DNA of 64,000 nt. Origin: Thysanoteuthis rhombus. Taxonomy: Eukaryota > Mollusca > Cephalopoda > Oegopsida > Thysanoteuthidae. Of the stretch, positions 60,701 through 64,000 are shown one piece after another. The first letter of the stretch is position 1. The number at the start of each line of letters is the position of its first letter. The stretch lies in contig OY735201.1 in the NCBI GenBank assembly GCA_963457665.1, forward strand, positions 32,614,823 to 32,678,822, given 5' to 3'. The notes beneath the pieces were generated by a model. The model had not been told where the DNA came from, did not search any database, and saw only the letters and a program-made list of their open reading frames with translations. The translations under genes and the position numbers were made by a program.

Positions 60701-63700
60701 CTATGTGACGTCATTTGGTATAACCTCAAAATTTGTACTTTATAGATGGATCAAATATAGGGTGCTTATTCTGTACATGATCTGAACTGCTCAGCAGGAC
60801 TAATCAAGAAATGTTTTGGATAATATAGGAATTAGCAAAAAATCCTATTGATTTTAATGTCATTGATTTTTTTTTCTTAATACAAGATTGTGGTTTGGCA
60901 CAAAAAAAATACATTTTGCTTAAATTGTACTTTGCAGTAGAAGAATATATTCCTATCAATTCTAGCAAATTATCTTAAACTAGATTGATGAATATATATT
61001 CAGATTACAAAAAGTAAAAGCAACAACTTACTTTGTTCTTTGATGAGGAGTACTTAGTAATGAGCTCATGATTCTTTGCATAGTTGTACTTTCACGAGCC
61101 ATCAGGAAACATCGTTCAAGTTCATATTGCGGTACTTCAGCCAGATATAGAGGTTCTTGGCACAGAAACAAGAAATGCCCAATCTGTGGCAACTGGAATA
61201 TTGCAAAAACAATCTTCAGAGTAATGTAATATCATACATGAAGTAATAAAGGACAATGTAAACTTAGAAGCATTTTCTCGAATTCTTCTGAATGCATGAA
61301 GATCCCAACTATTCATATATCTTCATACAGCTATTTACACACACACACTTTACAAACCCTTTATGGAATTAATATAAAAATGAGATGCTATGAAGACAAG
61401 ATATCTGTTAAATCATGGATGACTCAATATATGCTCATCACAACAGGGAATTGCGACTAATACATCATGTGTTTTGAGAATCTGAATACGCATACAATGA
61501 TGATGATATGACTCTTACAATATACTTCAATACCATCAGATTTTATTATTGAATAATAGCTCTAAATAAAGATTATCATTATTAACTTTGTTTAACTTCA
61601 TGCACTTTTATATTAAAACATTAATCCATGTTTTTTGTAGCTTGATAACACTGTATTTACCAAAAATTGTTATAAAACCAGTAATCATTGACAACCAAAG
61701 ATCCTAAATCTAAAAGCAAAAAATCTTTTTGAAAGCTCGAGTTGAAGTCTTACATATAATCTGGAAGTATAAATTGAGAAATGAGACAAGATTTGGGGAG
61801 GGGAGAAAAAAAATAAAAGGAGAAATGAATGAGATCCTCAATTTTTTATTTTTCAATTCCCAACCCTAACCCAGTTTTGATCTAGTTTATACCTAGTTTA
61901 AAGAAAGAAAGAAAAAACTAGGTCAGTATCCAGTCCAGTTCGTCTAAACTAGGTCATCTGAGTCAATAACTAGGTATCAGTTATGATTGATACTAAGGAC
62001 CTACCAGATGGTACCAACAAGCATCAGTCTGAGGAGCTGACATCCAAACCCTACTAATCCTTTTCTTGGGGCTTCCCTCACATTGAGTAACACACTAAAT
62101 CCACCTCCCTGATTTGATTTCTAGGTCAATCAATTAGGAAACAAGAGTTCCTTTCAACACCACTCAAAACATAATGCTGTATCTATTACATCACATTACA
62201 TGACATCTGAAAGTACATATACCACGTGTAAACCCTAAACTTTGAAGTCTGAAAATTATTAGATTTATGCAATGAATGGAGGAAATATATCCCGGCTAGT
62301 TATGCATTTTCATGAAAAATTTATACAGAGACCTGATCAGTTGCTGAAAGTTCTCCTTGAACCAGAGAAGAAAAGTATTGAGAGGTTTCTTCCTTCCAAC
62401 TCAGACATCCAAGTAAAATTTTGTAAAGGAAGAAAAATTCCCCCCAATTTTTCCCTCTTAAATGTTGTTTGATGATATTGTAGATTGGGAAATCATGTCA
62501 GATTTAAAACTTCTTGGTCAGTTCATTTAAAAAAACAAAACTTTATATTGAAGAAATAGCAATTCCTTTCAAAAGACAACCTACGATAGGCCCGAGAATG
62601 TAAGTTGAATGAAAAAAAAAAAAAAAATAGGAACGTGAAGAAAATGGCTGGTGTTATGATTCCCACTGGGGCTAAATATTGTAACCGCTCCACCTTGAAA
62701 ATATCTGAAGAACGTTAGGAATTGAAAACACAGAGGAATGAAAATTTTACTTCCAAACCAAGAAGAAACTGCATACTTGGTTCTAGCGGTCATATTCTAA
62801 TCAATACGAATTAAACTGATAAAATCTGGTCACACTGAAAAATATTGGGGGGGGGGGTATTTTTGGTTAGTGGTGATGATGTTCTAGCCTGAAAACCTTG
62901 TTTTCCTCCAGGGTCATTATCTGAGGAAAACTGTTAGGAACACTAATGCAGATGTATATGAACACACGCACACGCAAAATGTACTTTGATTGCCAAGTTG
63001 GGAGGATTTGTACAAGCAAAATATTTTCATGCACATGTATCATTTTAGATTGTTCACATTTCGATTCAGATTATACATAGTAAGACCAAAGCTCAATTGG
63101 AGGACTTCCTTTTGGTTTTATCTTAATCGTAGTCAGAACCCAGCAATAATCATTAATACTTATTTCAAAAAATGATTCATGAATAATTTGTCCTATAAAA
63201 CCATTAATATAATTAGGTCAATTTTTTTCAGGAGTAATAATAGAGCTACTAATTTGTTTTTCCAATAATTATCAATGTTTCAATAAATCTGATACAAATA
63301 TACATAAAATAAACTCTAGTCTTTGTAAATGATTTAAATTCAAAATTAGAATAGCAGATCTTCATTTGGCCTCAATTATAATGTATAGAACATTTTATTT
63401 GGATTATAACAATTTCTATACAATGGCAGTCCGATACATACTTTAGCAAGTTGAATAATAAGATTGAAGAACGAAGAAATGGCTCAGAAAAATAGGTTGG
63501 ATTAACTAAATTGAATCTAATAAATTACTTACTTCCCACATGGCTTTCATTTGTGTATTCAAAGGTTCTATCAACAATATATCTTCCCATCCAATTACTT
63601 CTTGTACATGGGCTTCTTGAGCAGCTTTCCGTTCCTCCATGTGTTGTTTACGAGCTTTCTTTTCTCTAATCACTTCCTCTTGCCGTAACTGATTCAGTAA

Positions 63701-63930
63701 TGCCGAGGAGTCTTGAGGTCCAACTGCCCTTGTACGTCTGCGTAAGCCTTAACATCAAACAAAACAGAAAAGAAAATATTTAGAGCAAACAAAGTTGGGA
63801 AAGGAAATTCTAAATTAAGAACATCATTATCAATGACCTCTTTTGAAAGATTCACAAGCTACATAATACCATTTTTTAAAGTCTTTTGGCGTGGAGGAAA
63901 AAGAACGTGGAGAAGGTAGTTTCCTCATCA
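47584..63930 (-). CDS. Large DDT/WHIM chromatin protein resembling KIAA2026/BRD10, 5' incomplete
   Basis: Exons from 5' to 3' on the minus strand: about 63838-63930 (probable), 63533-63747, 61032-61192, 59032-59143, 58516-58561, 57107-57198, 56770-56994, 56551-56658, 55513-56370, 54192-54311, 52808-52990, 47584-52350. All junctions are GT-AG and phases agree; the eleven firm exons give 2,294 residues. The N-terminal part resembles the DDT fold of CECR2/BAZ-type proteins (MWELPQIGHFLFL...LERCFL), followed by WHIM-like pieces (FYRKVWIMKCVCDHVL; REYILGNDAEGNVYIHF). In that class these segments bind ISWI-type remodellers; this is family knowledge, not shown here. Acidic and basic linkers and a huge Ser/Thr/Gln-rich tail follow. 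Overall order suggests KIAA2026/BRD10. A bromodomain, if present, must lie upstream of the window. Likely nuclear. Confidence 0.75.
52351..52807. other. Intron of the minus-strand gene, plain
   Basis: Short AT-rich intron with normal GT-AG ends on the minus strand; nothing else seen. Confidence 0.6.
52808..52990 (-). CDS. DDT/WHIM gene exon (conserved helix)
   Basis: 61 residues, including CVTELLARLTYLLNELEPWE and TKLIQANQKARRKMKREQES, a helical charged segment with the LEPWE...ANQKAR core I associate with KIAA2026-type proteins. Acceptor gtttctttag, donor gtaaga. Confidence 0.83.
53421..53574. repeat. Purine-only (GAAA)n-like tract ending in G9
   Basis: About 150 bases of A and G on the + strand (one C), in gaaa, gaaaaa and aaagag units, ending with nine G. 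It sits in the intron between exons 54192-54311 and 52808-52990, so the pre-mRNA carries it as a pyrimidine tract. Confidence 0.95.
54192..54311 (-). CDS. DDT/WHIM gene exon
   Basis: 40 residues, EPEVGNFELIVDSVQDLREL then VAQFENESHPTTNTKGRKPK. Acceptor tttttatccag, donor gtaagt. A short helix followed by an AT-hook-like KGRKPK. Confidence 0.82.
54312..55512. other. Intron of the minus-strand gene
   Basis: AT-rich; holds the 54709-54753 microsatellite. The open frame running out of the neighbouring exon (to 55342) reads past the donor and is not coding. Confidence 0.55.
54709..54753. repeat. (TA)n(CA)n microsatellite
   Basis: Interrupted TATA-type repeat followed by a short CACACACA run, in an intron of the minus-strand gene. 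Same architecture as 38541-38582. Confidence 0.9.
55513..56370 (-). CDS. DDT/WHIM gene exon (disordered, charged)
   Basis: 286 residues, phase 0. Starts KIKTILPPTIATSGEDDDYE, with a basic cluster KVKKKRGRKKK that could be a nuclear localisation signal. Then a long Lys/Glu/Ser-rich region ends ETDVEL before gtaagt. Acceptor ctttttgacag. Open frames on the opposite strand of this exon (55544-56155) are shadows. Confidence 0.83.
56551..56658 (-). CDS. DDT/WHIM gene exon (basic linker)
   Basis: 108 bases encoding EIVHNFTPVKKKYSTKSQVT and 16 more Ser/Pro/Arg-rich residues ending RPSRLRQ. Acceptor tgcttgatttag, donor gtaaat. Confidence 0.8.
56770..56994 (-). CDS. DDT/WHIM gene exon (WHIM2-like)
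   Basis: 75 residues, phase 0 both sides. ELQESLREAIELQPPEEQRE then YILGNDAEGNVYIHFPQFCG resembles the WHIM2/WSD pattern R...LG.D..GN.Y..F. The end is strongly acidic (ENEDEDSDSEEE). Acceptor tctctctcag, donor gtaaag. Confidence 0.87.
57107..57198 (-). CDS. DDT/WHIM gene exon (WHIM1-like)
   Basis: 92 bases encoding KKNPLKGKKYHELGFYRKVW and IMKCVCDHVL. The helix ending in K.LCD..L is typical of WHIM1 segments in BAZ/CECR2-type proteins. Acceptor caattctag, donor gtgagt. Confidence 0.85.
57199..58515. other. Intron of the minus-strand gene, plain
   Basis: AT-rich with an A22 run at 57229-57250 and other poly-A. No coding or recognised repeat. Confidence 0.5.
58516..58561 (-). CDS. DDT/WHIM gene micro-exon
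   Basis: Only 46 bases, encoding TADKLGLDPFAFDVM plus one base of a Gly codon completed by the next exon. Acceptor ctcttttgaag, donor gtaagt. Phase agreement on both sides supports it. Confidence 0.8.
59032..59143 (-). CDS. DDT/WHIM gene exon
   Basis: 112 bases encoding LFNHRHRMPYKVWEEKLQLK and VKNWYDVLESFGGDVNK, the linker between the DDT-like and first WHIM-like segments. The first base completes a Lys codon. Acceptor gttttctag, donor gtaatt. Confidence 0.85.
59711..60779. mobile_element. Inverted-repeat (foldback/MITE-like) element, 1.07 kb
   Basis: Arms at about 59711-59816 and 60671-60779 are roughly 105 bp and inverted relative to each other. Shared in order are agaataa, atttgatccatct, aggtta, atgac(a/g)tcacatagtatgtc, agtct and gaaa. 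The roughly 850 bp between holds no coding. It lies wholly in one intron of the DDT/WHIM gene. Target duplications and class could not be settled. Confidence 0.7.
61032..61192 (-). CDS. DDT/WHIM gene exon (DDT-like core)
   Basis: 161 bases encoding LPQIGHFLFLCQEPLYLAEV, PQYELERCFLMARESTTMQ and RIMSSLLSTPHQRT. The pattern FL...E.L.L..VP..ELE..FL.......I...LL matches DDT helices; CECR2 has a closely similar WEVPAIAHF start. Acceptor aatattccag, donor gtaagt; two bases carry over to the next exon. Confidence 0.87.
61193..63532. other. Intron of the minus-strand gene with unassigned repeats
   Basis: Contains a cluster of actaggt words at 61879-61975 in both orientations, a less AT-rich segment at 61990-62130, a CACGTG at 62223-62228 and a G11 run near 62847-62857. 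Short frames at 62272-62472 and 62990-63175 have no support. Confidence 0.45.
63533..63747 (-). CDS. DDT/WHIM gene exon (charged helix, start of DDT-like region)
   Basis: 215 bases, acceptor gatgttaag, donor gtaagt. After LRRRTRAVGPQDSSALLNQL comes a long charged helix (REKKARKQHMEERKAAQEAH) and then GWEDILLIEPLNTQMKAMWE, whose end begins the DDT-like segment. Confidence 0.85.
63838..63930 (-). CDS. Probable upstream exon of the DDT/WHIM gene
   Basis: Reads MRKLPSPRSFSSTPKDFKKW then YYVACESFKR, and ends in one base of a Gly codon that the next exon completes exactly, before a gtcatt donor. Two acceptor AGs are possible, giving a start at 63930 or 63923. The frame upstream hits a stop, so the exon does not extend further. 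The ATG inside could in principle be a start, but an internal exon is more likely. Confidence 0.6.
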
Positions 63931-64000
63931 CTCCATGTGGTTTAAGAATCACAAGGGATACATAGTTTTAAAATGAAGATTATATATTAAAATGGTATAT

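Noticed and set aside
1..64000. Bacterial-type defence system, CRISPR array, operon or phage
   Set aside because: Spliced genes, composition and repeats are eukaryotic; no regularly spaced repeats or prokaryotic gene clusters are present.

Overview
The window looks like nuclear DNA of an invertebrate animal. It is AT-rich, its genes are split by GT-AG introns, it carries many transposon relics and microsatellites, and both real genes are metazoan families. Short motifs of the ctcccttg / gggaggtaac kind and a tRNA-derived SINE would fit a mollusc, possibly a cephalopod. That is inference only; nothing here fixes the species.

Two genes point at each other. On the + strand, 6969-27862, six coding exons splice in frame into a 412-residue RIC3-like protein, an ER chaperone for nicotinic acetylcholine and related receptors. 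On the - strand, 63930 down to 47584, at least twelve coding exons encode the C-terminal 2,300 or more residues of a very large chromatin protein. It has a DDT-like plus WHIM-like N-terminal part and a 1,588-residue Ser/Thr/Gln-rich last exon, and it most resembles KIAA2026/BRD10. Its 5' end lies outside the window. For the minus-strand gene the eleven exons from 63747 to 47584 add up to an unbroken frame of 2,294 residues plus stop, which supports the exon model.

Layout: 1-6968 is RIC3 upstream DNA with repeats and a hAT transposase relic. RIC3 intron 1 (8.9 kb) holds a weak LINE-like relic and an internally deleted Ty3/gypsy element with both LTRs. RIC3 intron 4 (9.3 kb) holds a second LTR element without recognisable coding, whose interior is strikingly poor in G on the + strand. 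The 20 kb between the genes (27.9-47.6 kb) is a transposon graveyard: mariner (-), Tc1 (+), piggyBac (+), pogo/Tigger (+), and two copies of a SINE-like repeat, one with a tRNA-Asn-like head. The introns of the minus-strand gene contain microsatellites, a purine tract and a 1.07 kb inverted-repeat element.

Every transposase copy is broken by stops or frameshifts, so none is expected to be active. I found no operon, CRISPR array, phage or bacterial-type system. The closest things to undescribed structures are the G-poor LTR element in RIC3 intron 4, the SINE-like family, and the foldback element in the chromatin gene. All assignments come from reading the sequence and remembered family motifs; no database search was run.
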